Below, piece after piece: positions 52,282-61,076 of a DNA stretch of 64,000 bases; positions within the stretch are counted from its first letter, which is position 1; each line of letters opens with the position of its first letter. Made by a program: the position numbers and the translations under genes. Source of the DNA: Shewanella sediminis HAW-EB3 (GTDB taxonomy: Bacteria; Pseudomonadota; Gammaproteobacteria; Enterobacterales; Shewanellaceae); NCBI RefSeq assembly GCF_000018025.1, contig NC_009831.1:372001-436000 (forward strand), written 5' to 3'. Under the pieces are notes generated by a model that was not told where the DNA came from, ran no database searches, and was given only the letters and a program-made list of their open reading frames with translations.

Positions 52282-52400
52282 ATTTGCTTATGGAGGGGGA
52301 TGCTAATCGAGTGGTAGTAAATCTGAAGGCTTTATCGTTTTCAAGAATAACCGCTTTAACTTAGCATCATCTATCGAGGGTTATAAATTTGAGTCAAAGT

Positions 52401-53414
52401 TTATCTATACAAGTGTCGACTGAGTTCGATCACCTCGATGGCCGTTTTACCTAAGGTATACCTTCCGGCAATTGCGTACTGATGGTTGTAGCGCTTAAGC
52501 CATTTTTGCAAATTTTCATTTAACGTCTCTATGTTTGATACCTTATTGTTCTTTAAGAATGGCGCATAAAACTCGCTGTGAGCAAGGTTGTGAAATCGGG
52601 CGGCAATACCATTAACGATCGGCCCGTTATAAGCCCTTTTCTGAATATGGTTAATAGCGGTTTGTTGAAGTAGATTTTGAAACTGCTGGCTATATTTTCC
52701 ACTGAATTCGGCGCCTCTATCGGTCAAAATGCTATTGATAGGGATATATTGGTTCTTATACCAGGGAAGTACCTGCGTGCGGAGAAAGTCAGAGGATATT
52801 GTTGAGCTCTTTTCCAGCGTTATATGCGCATGCGTGTATTGGCTATAGGCATCCATGCAGGTGTGCTGATAGACAGTGCCCAGTCCCGGAATATTGCCAA
52901 TTTTGAAGGTGTCCTGCACGCAAATATCACCGGGACCCTGGCAGTCTAGGCTGCCCTCCTCCTGTTGAAGTTTGCACGATTTTTCTATCTGATGCTGAGC
53001 GTTAAAGTCGAGCTCATTTTGCTGTCGAAGACGACTGTTTAAGGCAATTAAGCGATTCTGCTTAGTCTCCAGATTATGACGTAACCAGATGGTTCTAACC
53101 CCGCTGGGGGATATGGTACATCCCCTCGCGGTTAAGAGTTCCGCCACCTTGGCCTGGCCATAGTTCGGATAATCGAGTGCGATCTCTATGACCTGATCTT
53201 CCACTTCCTGTGAGACCCGATTCTTAAGTGTGCTCTTCTTTCTCGATAGATTGTGTAGCCCTTGCTCGCCGGCATTCTCATACTGCTTCTTAAAGCGGTA
53301 ATAACTGTCTCGGCTGTAACCCATCATATCGCAGGCTTTACTGATACTTCCAAGCTCTTTGGCTAGTTGTAATAGCGCAAGTTTACTTCGGATCTCATTA
53401 TGATTTGAATACAT
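52401..53414 (-). CDS. IS481-like integrase-core protein with lost catalytic Glu
   Basis: 337 residues. An N-terminal pair of helix-turn-helix segments (about 12-110; SISKACDMMGYSRDSYYRFKK) is followed by an rve integrase core. The two Asp of the DDE triad are present (ICVQDTFKIG and ILTDRGAEF), but the usual NGxxERF is NGIAARF, so the catalytic Glu is Ala. No terminal repeats or target duplication were found. It starts 37 bases after the transporter gene in the same direction. It is an inactive or domesticated transposase that could act as a DNA-binding protein. Confidence 0.8.
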   Translation of the reverse strand: MYSNHNEIRSKLALLQLAKELGSISKACDMMGYSRDSYYRFKKQYENAGEQGLHNLSRKKSTLKNRVSQEVEDQVIEIALDYPNYGQAKVAELLTARGCTISPSGVRTIWLRHNLETKQNRLIALNSRLRQQNELDFNAQHQIEKSCKLQQEEGSLDCQGPGDICVQDTFKIGNIPGLGTVYQHTCMDAYSQYTHAHITLEKSSTISSDFLRTQVLPWYKNQYIPINSILTDRGAEFSGKYSQQFQNLLQQTAINHIQKRAYNGPIVNGIAARFHNLAHSEFYAPFLKNNKVSNIETLNENLQKWLKRYNHQYAIAGRYTLGKTAIEVIELSRHLYR

Positions 53415-53451
53415 ATCAATTAACCCTGCAGTTTGAAAATAAGTACCTTAT

Positions 53452-55050
53452 CTACCAGAACACGCCATTAGGTGTGTAACCTAACCAATGAAACCAGGTT
53501 TCGCCTAAGACGATGCTGCCGATCCAGCCAATGATTAGCATAGTGATACCGAACTTGAAGGTGTCACTCAGGCTGTATTGATCCGTAGAGTAGAGTAGTA
53601 GCGCGGGCTTACTGTTAAAAGGCAGCACGTAGACATGCTCGATAAGCAGTGCAACAGGCAGTGCCAGACTCATAATCGGATAGTTAAATCTTTGTGCAAT
53701 ACCTATCGCAATGGGAACGAATAACATGGTTCGCATTGTCTTTGATTGAAAGACGAGTGAGCTGAACAACATGGCTCCGGTGAGACCTATATAGAAGACC
53801 GAAAAGGGCGTGTTGTCACCCAGGCCAAAATATTCTAAACCGAAATTTACCGCAAGATTAGGCAGATCCGTCTGTTTAAAGCCGGCACCAAGCGTATATG
53901 CACCCGCCGAGAACAGAAGTAGATGCCATGGGACATCGACCTGGTTCCAGTTGACTACGCCGATGCGTGGGGAGAGGGCGACAATGGCACCGATAAAGGC
54001 AATGGCGGTTGCGCTGATGCCATGGTGTTTATCCGTGGCCCAAAATACCAGGATAGTGACAAAGATGACGATTGCTTTTATCTCTCTGGTCGAGATGGTG
54101 CCCATCTTATCCAGCTCTTTTTTCAGACGATCCATACCGCCTTCAATTTGGGGAAGATGTTCTTCAGGAGAGAGCGGGAAAAAGACTTTTGTCGCTAACA
54201 GCCAGCCCACGATAATCATGCATATGACGATAGGCAGGGCGACGATCATCCAGTCGGCAAAGAAGAAGCTGCCACCGATAGCGCCGGCAATAAGACTGGC
54301 TGCAAGCAAGTTTGCGCCGGACCCTGTGACAAATGCGCCTGCACATAAATTTATCTGCAGCAGATTTTGAAGCACCAGATTTCTGCCGAAGTTGTTCTTT
54401 TTGTCTCCCCCTGAGGCGCCATACACCGCAGCGATAACCATAAAGATTGGCATCAAGATCGCGGCCTTAGCCGTTGTCGCCGAAATAAACGCCGACAACA
54501 CTAAGTTGATAACCATAAAGCTATAAAAAATTGGTGTGGCACTGGTCGCGAATCTGCAGATGAACCATAGAGCGAAGCGTTTGGCCGCACCGGAAGCAAC
54601 TAACATAGATGCCAATATAAAAGATAGAATATTCAGCCACATAATAGGGTGGCCTAGCTGAGCGTAAGCGACTTTTTCCGGGAGAACACCCGTCAGTACC
54701 ATAGTGATAATAACGATTAGCGAGGTTAAATAATTAGGAATGGCTTCCGTTATCCATAAGATGATGGCGGCGCAAAAAATGGCGAGCATGGCTTGACCAT
54801 GCCAGCTAAATTCAACATTACCCACGTTAAGAAAGTGCTTAGAGGCGGTGGCACTGAGAGTCGATGGATCGAAGCTGGTAAGGAATGTAGAAGGCTCACC
54901 GACGAGGAGATAGATAAATGCGGCAATAGCAATCCAGATACCCGATTTTTCCAACCATTGCTCAAACTTGCTCTTACTCCGTATCGGTAGTTTTTCCATT
55001 CGATACTGGTTCATGTCTAATGGATCGACATGTGCTTTTTTTTTGTTCAT
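53452..55050 (-). CDS. DASS/SLC13-type anion or dicarboxylate transporter
   Basis: 532 residues with 11-12 membrane segments after a basic N-terminal region of about 30 residues. The overall pattern (LPIVICMIIVGWLLATKVFFP, NWNQVDVPWHLLLFSAGAYTLG) is SLC13/CitT. Where Na+-coupled members have SNT motifs, this one has SAFISATTAKAA and LPFNSKPALL, so ion coupling may be altered, as in exchangers. Substrate probably a di- or tricarboxylate or sulfate; not resolved. Confidence 0.85.
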   Translation of the reverse strand: MNKKKAHVDPLDMNQYRMEKLPIRSKSKFEQWLEKSGIWIAIAAFIYLLVGEPSTFLTSFDPSTLSATASKHFLNVGNVEFSWHGQAMLAIFCAAIILWITEAIPNYLTSLIVIITMVLTGVLPEKVAYAQLGHPIMWLNILSFILASMLVASGAAKRFALWFICRFATSATPIFYSFMVINLVLSAFISATTAKAAILMPIFMVIAAVYGASGGDKKNNFGRNLVLQNLLQINLCAGAFVTGSGANLLAASLIAGAIGGSFFFADWMIVALPIVICMIIVGWLLATKVFFPLSPEEHLPQIEGGMDRLKKELDKMGTISTREIKAIVIFVTILVFWATDKHHGISATAIAFIGAIVALSPRIGVVNWNQVDVPWHLLLFSAGAYTLGAGFKQTDLPNLAVNFGLEYFGLGDNTPFSVFYIGLTGAMLFSSLVFQSKTMRTMLFVPIAIGIAQRFNYPIMSLALPVALLIEHVYVLPFNSKPALLLYSTDQYSLSDTFKFGITMLIIGWIGSIVLGETWFHWLGYTPNGVFW

Positions 55051-55388
55051 ACCAGCCTAGCCTCTATGACTTATTTTAATGTATTTAAACTGTAACGATA
55101 ATCACATCTTAAAAACACGATCGAGATCAACGTTTTAACTTGCTAGTTTTTATTTGATCTTTTTCGATTTAATTTTGCGACTCTCGGCTAGGTGGTAACT
55201 AATTGATTTATAGTCTTAAGTCGTTCAGTTAGATCGTATTGGTTTATTTTGTGTCAGATCAAGTTAAAACTTTTATGTGTATAAGTTTGATCTGGATCGT
55301 GTTTTTTGAAGCGGTTAAAGAATAGCATGTAACTCGTTCATCAACACTATTCATCAACATTCATAAAACAATTTGGGAAGGAAAAAAC
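55051..55388. promoter_or_regulatory. Intergenic region before the CYTH operon
   Basis: 338 AT-rich bases between divergent genes. TTTGATCTGGATCGTG near 55287-55302 looks like a weak CRP-type site, in front of the first CYTH gene. No gene visible. Confidence 0.3.
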
Positions 55389-56024
55389 ATGTCTGAGTTA
55401 AAGATTGGAGAGATATCCAAGCCACGCTTCGAGTTTCGCACGTTTGGTCAGGATTTCAGCGTAGCAGCGGAGCGTATGGCTCGTTTATCGGTTCCTGTAC
55501 CTGAAAAAGTTTGGCGTCGTGAAAGTGATGAAATCTATATCATGTCACGTACTAATGATCTTAATAACACGAAAATCCGTGATGGAAAGATGGATGTTAA
55601 AGCTTATGTGCAAACCGTTAACGGTCTTGAGCAGTGGGATCCAAAACTGAAAGCAGAGTTTCCTATCTCGAAAACACAGCTGGTTGAAGAGATTTTCCCT
55701 GCATTTATGGTTGAAATTCCGGCTCTCGCTAAGCAGGAGTATTCTTTCGAAGAATTTATCTCGATTATCGATGCACATCCTGATCTACAAGCGGTTAAGA
55801 TCCACAAAGAGCGTTATGGCTACATGGTAAACAACACTATCTGTGAAGTTGCCAACGTACTGGTCAATGGCGCCAGCCTCGTGAGTGTAAATAGTGAGTC
55901 TGTAGAGCTGGATGATATTCAGAGGACAGTTTCAGATCTACGTTTAGAGGGGGTGGAAAACATCAATTACTTACAAGCCATCAAGCGTGTGATCGGCATG
56001 AAAAATCTTCCATTGGCAAACTAG
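55389..56024 (+). CDS. CYTH-like domain protein
   Basis: 211 residues, cytoplasmic. Its architecture fits the CYTH/triphosphate-tunnel fold: RFEFRTFG corresponds to the start strand, EIYIMSRTNDLNNTKIRDGKMDVKAYVQ to the basic strands, and TICEVANVLVNG, then SVNSESV, to the acidic strands. A conserved GLEQWDPKLKAEFPI segment lies in the middle. The canonical ExExK is degenerate (FEFRTF). A GGAAGG site precedes the ATG. First gene of a three-gene operon. Polyphosphate or triphosphate binding is the best guess. Confidence 0.65.
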   Translation: MSELKIGEISKPRFEFRTFGQDFSVAAERMARLSVPVPEKVWRRESDEIYIMSRTNDLNNTKIRDGKMDVKAYVQTVNGLEQWDPKLKAEFPISKTQLVEEIFPAFMVEIPALAKQEYSFEEFISIIDAHPDLQAVKIHKERYGYMVNNTICEVANVLVNGASLVSVNSESVELDDIQRTVSDLRLEGVENINYLQAIKRVIGMKNLPLAN

Positions 56025-56038
56025 TAAGGGGTTAACAA

Positions 56039-56509
56039 ATGGCACAGGAAATTGAACGTAAATATCTGGTAAAAAATGATAGCTTTAAAGGTCAGGCCGT
56101 AAAGGCTGTACGCATTATTCAAGGTTATTTGAGTAGTGTTCCTGAGCGTACAGTTAGGGTGCGTATTAAGGGAGATAAAGGTTTCTTGACTATCAAGGGA
56201 ATAGGCAATGAATCGGGTGCTTCCCGTTATGAATGGGAAGAGCAGATCCCAACGGAAGAGGCTGAAGAGTTGCTGAAAATCTGTGAGCCTGGGGTTATCG
56301 ATAAGACGCGTTATATCATTGAGCATGCATCGCTTATCTTTGAAGTCGATGAGTTTTACGGCAGTAACGAAGGCTTAACTGTCGCAGAGGTTGAGCTCAT
56401 CGATGAAGCACAGGCCATCGATAAACCTGAGTGGGTAGGTGAAGAGGTGACTGGAGACGTTAAGTACTACAACTCTATGCTTATGAAGCAACCTTATACT
56501 CAGTGGTAA
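56039..56509 (+). CDS. CYTH domain inorganic triphosphatase-like protein
   Basis: 156 residues, a complete small CYTH protein. It starts with IERKYLV (the ExExK motif), followed by TVRVRIKGDKGFLTIKG, SRYEWEEQIP and IFEVDEFYGSNEGLTVAEVEL, i.e. all tunnel strands. Closest described relatives hydrolyse inorganic tripolyphosphate with a divalent metal. It follows the previous gene by 14 bases. Confidence 0.9.
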   Translation: MAQEIERKYLVKNDSFKGQAVKAVRIIQGYLSSVPERTVRVRIKGDKGFLTIKGIGNESGASRYEWEEQIPTEEAEELLKICEPGVIDKTRYIIEHASLIFEVDEFYGSNEGLTVAEVELIDEAQAIDKPEWVGEEVTGDVKYYNSMLMKQPYTQW

Positions 56510-56525
56510 TCAGGGCTATATAAAT

Positions 56526-57851
56526 ATGTTGTCGCTATCAATTGCCGATCAGTACCATTTGAAGATATCTGTCGAAATACCTCCGGAGCAGCAGAGTCTG
56601 CAATGGAAAGTATTCTTCTTCTTCCCTGCAAAACTGGTACAGCATAGCGACAGCATGAGTAGCGCACTGTTTTATCGTAATTTACTGCAGCAGCAGAAGT
56701 TAGTTAAGCTTGAAGCTGTCACTCATCAGGGTGTTAAGCATGATTTACTGATTCTCAGGAAAACGGCTTATGCGGTGGCCAAGGTTAACAAAACCCTCTA
56801 TCGAAGTGCATTAGCCGATTTTGTTGCGGCCAGTTTGGAGATGCTGACAGAAAAGAGTGATGAGGAGCTGCTGGATTTTGCTAGATACCTGGATAAGTTT
56901 CATCAAATACATGACGATGAAGAACACTTGTCTCAGCGGAAACTGTTTAAGCTTGCCGATCATCTCCTCCTTTATCACTATCATCAAGCATTGTTAAAAG
57001 CGAAGCATAGCGCGATTAAAGAGGAGAAAGCGCAGTACTCCTTGAGGATAAAAAATCTTACAGCCTATGCAGAAAGTGAAAATCATAAATTAACCCATGA
57101 TTCAGAGTTTGGCCGGGAGAAGTTATTAGACCGTTTACAGCTAGCCCAACGAATTCTTAATCGCCCCTATCAACTGAGGCGCAAGATGCTGAACAGCGGC
57201 ATGTTAGCCGAACAGTTAATCTTTGGATTTGCCGCGGCGTTTGCCATGGCTTTTGCCACGGCTGCTGCATTTATGACTCAGAAGGCGTTTGGTAACTTTT
57301 CGACGCCCTTCTTTTTCTCTCTGGTTCTGTCATATATTTTTAAGGATCGCATTAAGGAGTTGGGAAGAAACTACTTAATGGAGAAGTATTTTGCCCACTA
57401 TTTCCAGCATCATTATCGTTTTTATAAAGGCAGTGATTCGGAAGTTGTATTTGATGCAAAAGAGACACTGTATCGGCTGAATAGCGAAAATATAAAAGAT
57501 TTGCTGAAGAAGGTACGTAAGGCATTCTCTTCGTCTGACAGTAATGCATTTAAAGAGGCGCTGGTGTATCAGAGAAGTTATACGGCCCATGTAAAAAAAC
57601 AGCAGTTAGTATCAGCTAAGTTTGTTGATAATCTTACACTCAATTTGAGTGGTCGATTGCGTTCATTACCCAGGGTTATCAGACGACACTGGAAAGAGGC
57701 TGATAGGAATATACAAGCCGTAAACGTTGAGCAGATACATCCTGTCTATCTCGCATTTGAGGTGAAAACTGATTCAGGAATATCACATAAGATCTATAAG
57801 CTAACGGCTAGCAGGAAGGGGATTCACGCATTAGTGGAGGCCGTTGAGTAA
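56526..57851 (+). CDS. Hypothetical membrane protein in the CYTH operon
   Basis: 441 residues; family not recognised. Residues 1-225 are hydrophilic, helical and charged. Two adjacent membrane helices occupy about 228-275 (LIFGFAAAFAMAFATAAAFM and FSTPFFFSLVLSYIF), forming a hairpin, and residues 280-441 are again soluble with many Lys/Arg. It follows the CYTH gene by 16 bases and so probably works with it, perhaps as a membrane anchor or polyphosphate-handling partner (inference). Confidence 0.6.
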   Translation: MLSLSIADQYHLKISVEIPPEQQSLQWKVFFFFPAKLVQHSDSMSSALFYRNLLQQQKLVKLEAVTHQGVKHDLLILRKTAYAVAKVNKTLYRSALADFVAASLEMLTEKSDEELLDFARYLDKFHQIHDDEEHLSQRKLFKLADHLLLYHYHQALLKAKHSAIKEEKAQYSLRIKNLTAYAESENHKLTHDSEFGREKLLDRLQLAQRILNRPYQLRRKMLNSGMLAEQLIFGFAAAFAMAFATAAAFMTQKAFGNFSTPFFFSLVLSYIFKDRIKELGRNYLMEKYFAHYFQHHYRFYKGSDSEVVFDAKETLYRLNSENIKDLLKKVRKAFSSSDSNAFKEALVYQRSYTAHVKKQQLVSAKFVDNLTLNLSGRLRSLPRVIRRHWKEADRNIQAVNVEQIHPVYLAFEVKTDSGISHKIYKLTASRKGIHALVEAVE

Positions 57852-57926
57852 AACTGTCTGCATGTGTTCATTTCAGTGGTGAGTGCATACACTCCATTTA
57901 TGGTATTGAATGTCATGGTTGCTAGC

Positions 57927-57945
57927 CAAAGCTACCGCAGCTTTG
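57927..57945 (+). terminator. Hairpin after the CYTH operon
   Basis: CAAAGCT, five bases, AGCTTTG; 75 bases past the operon's last stop codon. The T-run is missing, so it is a weak candidate terminator. Confidence 0.3.
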
Positions 57946-58126
57946 CTCATTAGCTATATCAGATTTCTATTTGGAGATAAAATAAAATAAGTTTTGTACG
58001 ATTAGATTGAGATTAGTTGAGCTGGATCACTTTATATTCTCGTCAGTAGTCGTAACCTATCAGCAATGAAAGTAAAACAAAAATTTATCATGTACACATA
58101 AAAATAAACTAATCGAGGATGTTCTC

Positions 58127-59479
58127 ATGGCTAAAGCTAATGTTTCACGAATCTCAATTGTTGCGCTTGCTGTTTCTGCTTCACTACTTTGTTTCTCTGC
58201 CAATGCTGTCGCGTCTGAAAAAGAGCGCATTAACGAGTTAGAGCAGCGACTGGATATGCTAGAAGTTGAGCTTATCGAAGCTAAAGATGCCGCTTCACAG
58301 GTTGACCGAGTTAAATTCTCCAAGAGTTCACCAAGTCCTGAACTTATCTCTAAAGATGGTCGCTCGACTCTGGAGTTTAAGGCTAGAATCCAGACTGATT
58401 ATGTTAGTGCCGATGAGTTGTATACCGGTAGCAAGCGCGAATACGAGGATTCATTTAATGAAGCCAGTATCAGACGCATTCGGTTTGGTTTAGAAGGCTA
58501 TTTCTCAAATGTATGGGAATACGAATTAGAATTTGATTTTGATGGTGTTGCAGAAGTTGAAGTTAAGGATGCGAACATTGCTTATAAGGGGTGGGATAAC
58601 TCTCAGCTTACTTTAGGTTTCCAAAAGTATGCCTTTGGTTTAGAGGCCACAGGAAGCTCTGCTCACTTGGCATTCTTAGAGCGTGCAGCTACAGATACCT
58701 TCGCTCCCGATCGTGCACTCGGTGCTCAATGGCGTTATGTAGGCAACAATTATAACGTCACTTTAGGTTATGGAGTTAACGCAGGGTTCGATGATGACGA
58801 TTTGAACTTTAAACAAGATATAGTCAATGCTCGTTTTACTACTGCACTTATCGATAGTGGTGAGCATCTGCTTCATCTCGGTGCCAGTGCACTGTTTGTA
58901 TATAATAACGAAGCGGTTGAAGAGACACGTTATCGTGCGAGACCAAATACTAAAGCCAGTGGAAGAACGATTGATACAGGTAAGTTTGATGCCGAGTCAC
59001 TTCAACATTATGGCGCCGAGATCGCATACCAGTACAGTAATGTTCTTCTCCAAGCGGAATATGCAACAGCGTTAGCCGATCAAGCCGATGATTCTGAGCC
59101 AGAAGTGACGGTAGATGCATACTATCTCCAAGCCATCTATACCCTAACCGGCGAAGCTTGGAAATATAAAGGGAAAAGTGGCAAGTTCAAGACGGTTAAA
59201 CCTGACAATGCTATCTCTGCCGGCGGTTATGGTGCATGGGAACTGGCAGTAAGAGTGGACCAAGCCAATTTCGACGATGTTGAAGCCGGTATATATGGTG
59301 GTAAGAAAACGGATTACGTTCTTGGGGTTAACTGGTACCTGGAGAACAATTTAAAAGCTCAATTTAATTATGTGCATACGACTGCCGATTACAAGAAGCC
59401 CTATGAAGATATCAATGGCGATATGATGTATGACCAAGATGCTAATATTTTCCAAGCTCGTTTGCAGTTTGCATTCTAA
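58127..59479 (+). CDS. OprO/OprP-type phosphate-selective porin
   Basis: 450 residues. Signal peptide (CFSANAVA), a coiled coil of about 30 residues (KERINELEQRLDMLEVELIEAKDAA) that should trimerise, then a barrel with the porin-P pattern (ASIRRIRFGLEGYFSNVWEYELEFDF, AFLERAATDTFAPDRALGAQWRY) and a C-terminal ARLQFAF. The family imports phosphate or polyphosphate. It has its own start 275 bases after the CYTH operon and is followed 9 bases later by an exported CYTH-like protein. Confidence 0.88.
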   Translation: MAKANVSRISIVALAVSASLLCFSANAVASEKERINELEQRLDMLEVELIEAKDAASQVDRVKFSKSSPSPELISKDGRSTLEFKARIQTDYVSADELYTGSKREYEDSFNEASIRRIRFGLEGYFSNVWEYELEFDFDGVAEVEVKDANIAYKGWDNSQLTLGFQKYAFGLEATGSSAHLAFLERAATDTFAPDRALGAQWRYVGNNYNVTLGYGVNAGFDDDDLNFKQDIVNARFTTALIDSGEHLLHLGASALFVYNNEAVEETRYRARPNTKASGRTIDTGKFDAESLQHYGAEIAYQYSNVLLQAEYATALADQADDSEPEVTVDAYYLQAIYTLTGEAWKYKGKSGKFKTVKPDNAISAGGYGAWELAVRVDQANFDDVEAGIYGGKKTDYVLGVNWYLENNLKAQFNYVHTTADYKKPYEDINGDMMYDQDANIFQARLQFAF

Positions 59480-59488
59480 GGTGACCTT

Positions 59489-60313
59489 ATGAGAAACAAT
59501 TTATTGTTAATTGGTTTAGTTAACCTTTGCCTCAGCTCAAGTGCTTACGCCTTGTCGCCGGGGGAGTTCACATCACTCGAATATCATGTCAATACGGGGG
59601 TGGGGAAAACTTTACCTTATGCAGCTAAAGCACAGACATCATCGTTTAAGCAGGCATTTAATTTTATTGAGTTTGATGATGAGTTATCTCAAAAACTCGT
59701 GACCTATATTGATACGCCTGACAGAGCTTTTAAGGCTGAAAGTATTCAAATCCGTGTTCGTGAGCATCTGACTAAACCTAGAAAGAGCAAGATAACTGTT
59801 AAGTTGAGAGCGAAAGCGCCTGAAGGGTTTGGTGAGCTATCAAACTATAAGAAGGCCGAGATAGACTATACCAAAGGTAAGGCGGCATACAGTGTAAGCT
59901 ACGATATACCCTATTCTCCTGGTGATATCGATGTCAAAAAATTGGATATGGAACTCGTTTTTAACTTGTTGAAAAAGAACGAAGTAGTCTGGGATATGCT
60001 TGGTCCAATTTATGAAGGCAATAAGAAACAGTTTATCCAGACGGTAGTGATGCGTACTAATGAATGGGAAGGAACCCTGAAAGATGATCGCTTCAGTAAT
60101 CTGGAAATTGATTTTCAACTTTGGACCCCCTATTACCGTAAACCGCGGGTAACATTTACCGAGTTTTCCTTTAAGGGGCATGTGAGTGACAAGGCGAAGC
60201 TTGAGGAGGCGTACCAGTTCCTCTATCAGAAGGTACAAGAGGTTGGCTTTTCTAGTGGTCATCAAGGCTCCAAAACCAAAGCAACATTCAAAATGACGGA
60301 GGGATTTAAGTAA
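59489..60313 (+). CDS. Exported CYTH-like protein
   Basis: 274 residues with a Sec signal (SSSAYA), so periplasmic. The part VTYIDTPDRAFKAESIQIRVREHL looks like the typical CYTH strand (YxDTPDRxL...xxRxR), followed by KPRKSKITVKLRAKAP, YKKAEIDY and NLEIDFQLWTP. The same KPRKSK-x-T-x-KLR pattern occurs in the exported protein at the right edge. Cotranscribed with the phosphate porin. Periplasmic triphosphate or polyphosphate binding or hydrolysis is a reasonable inference. Confidence 0.65.
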   Translation: MRNNLLLIGLVNLCLSSSAYALSPGEFTSLEYHVNTGVGKTLPYAAKAQTSSFKQAFNFIEFDDELSQKLVTYIDTPDRAFKAESIQIRVREHLTKPRKSKITVKLRAKAPEGFGELSNYKKAEIDYTKGKAAYSVSYDIPYSPGDIDVKKLDMELVFNLLKKNEVVWDMLGPIYEGNKKQFIQTVVMRTNEWEGTLKDDRFSNLEIDFQLWTPYYRKPRVTFTEFSFKGHVSDKAKLEEAYQFLYQKVQEVGFSSGHQGSKTKATFKMTEGFK

Positions 60314-60323
60314 GTCCTTCCCC

Positions 60324-60360
60324 GAAGGTCAGGTAAGCTCCCAATTCCTGCCTGACCTTC
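60324..60360 (+). terminator. Hairpin between the exported CYTH-like and DUF47 genes
   Basis: Perfect 10-base stem GAAGGTCAGG/CCTGACCTTC with a 17-base loop, 10 bases past the stop codon. No T-run follows, so it could be an attenuator or RNA-processing site between porin/CYTH and the phosphate transport genes. Confidence 0.5.
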
Positions 60361-60395
60361 ACCCAATCCCATTCTAATTATAAAAAGGAGATGTC

Positions 60396-61064
60396 ATGTT
60401 TGGCTTTTCTCGAGTCACCTCTTTACTTTCTCAAAGCAAATCTACAGAAGCGAGCATTTATACATTTTTAGAACAAGTCACATTATCTCATCATGCATTT
60501 GTTCAGTTATGGAAAGCCTATTTAAGACATGGCGCTGACAGTGAAGAATTTAAAAGTACATTAGATGAGTTACAAAGAATTGAGCAACATGCAGATAATT
60601 TAAAGAGAGAGATTGAAAATACTCTGTATAGAAAAACGTTAATTCCAGATCTTCGCTCCGATGTAGCATCACTAATAGAATTAACTGACAGGCTTATAAA
60701 TAAACAAGAAACAATCGGACTTCATTTAGATATTGAAAAACCATTAATCCCAGTCGAAGTTGAAGAGGATCTATTATTGTTGTTGAATGTGGTTGGCGAT
60801 ACAATTGACCATGCTCTATTATGTGCTAAAAGTTTTTTCACCGATCTTCAACGTGTTCAGGAATATCATAAAAAAACAATCATGTTTGAAAGCGATGCAG
60901 ATAAAGTGTGTACCAGAGCTAAAACTATTTTATTTGAAACAGACCAGCCATTAATAAATAAAGTTCAGTTGCGCTACTTCTTTGACCGAATAGATCAGGT
61001 GGCTAATTTAGCCGAAGATATCAGTGACCGCATCTCGATATTCACACTAAAACGCGTTCAATAG
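60396..61064 (+). CDS. DUF47 (PhoU-like) Pit accessory protein
   Basis: 222 residues, all-helical, with the DUF47/PhoU-like pattern (IEQHADNLKREIENTLYRKTLIPDLRSDVASLIELTDRL, FESDADKVCTRA, LRYFFDRIDQVANLAEDISDRISI). The acidic EQHAD and DRID segments bind metal in this fold. Such proteins are nearly always encoded with PiT phosphate transporters, here 12 bases upstream of one, and are thought to regulate them. AAGGAGAT precedes the ATG. Confidence 0.92.
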   Translation: MFGFSRVTSLLSQSKSTEASIYTFLEQVTLSHHAFVQLWKAYLRHGADSEEFKSTLDELQRIEQHADNLKREIENTLYRKTLIPDLRSDVASLIELTDRLINKQETIGLHLDIEKPLIPVEVEEDLLLLLNVVGDTIDHALLCAKSFFTDLQRVQEYHKKTIMFESDADKVCTRAKTILFETDQPLINKVQLRYFFDRIDQVANLAEDISDRISIFTLKRVQ

Positions 61065-61076
61065 AGGGAGGAATCG

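Noticed and set aside
52299..52368. GATGCTAA/TTAGCATC inverted repeat as terminal repeats of an IS
   Set aside because: Both copies lie on the same side of the integrase-like gene and there is no partner on the other side, so they do not bound an element.
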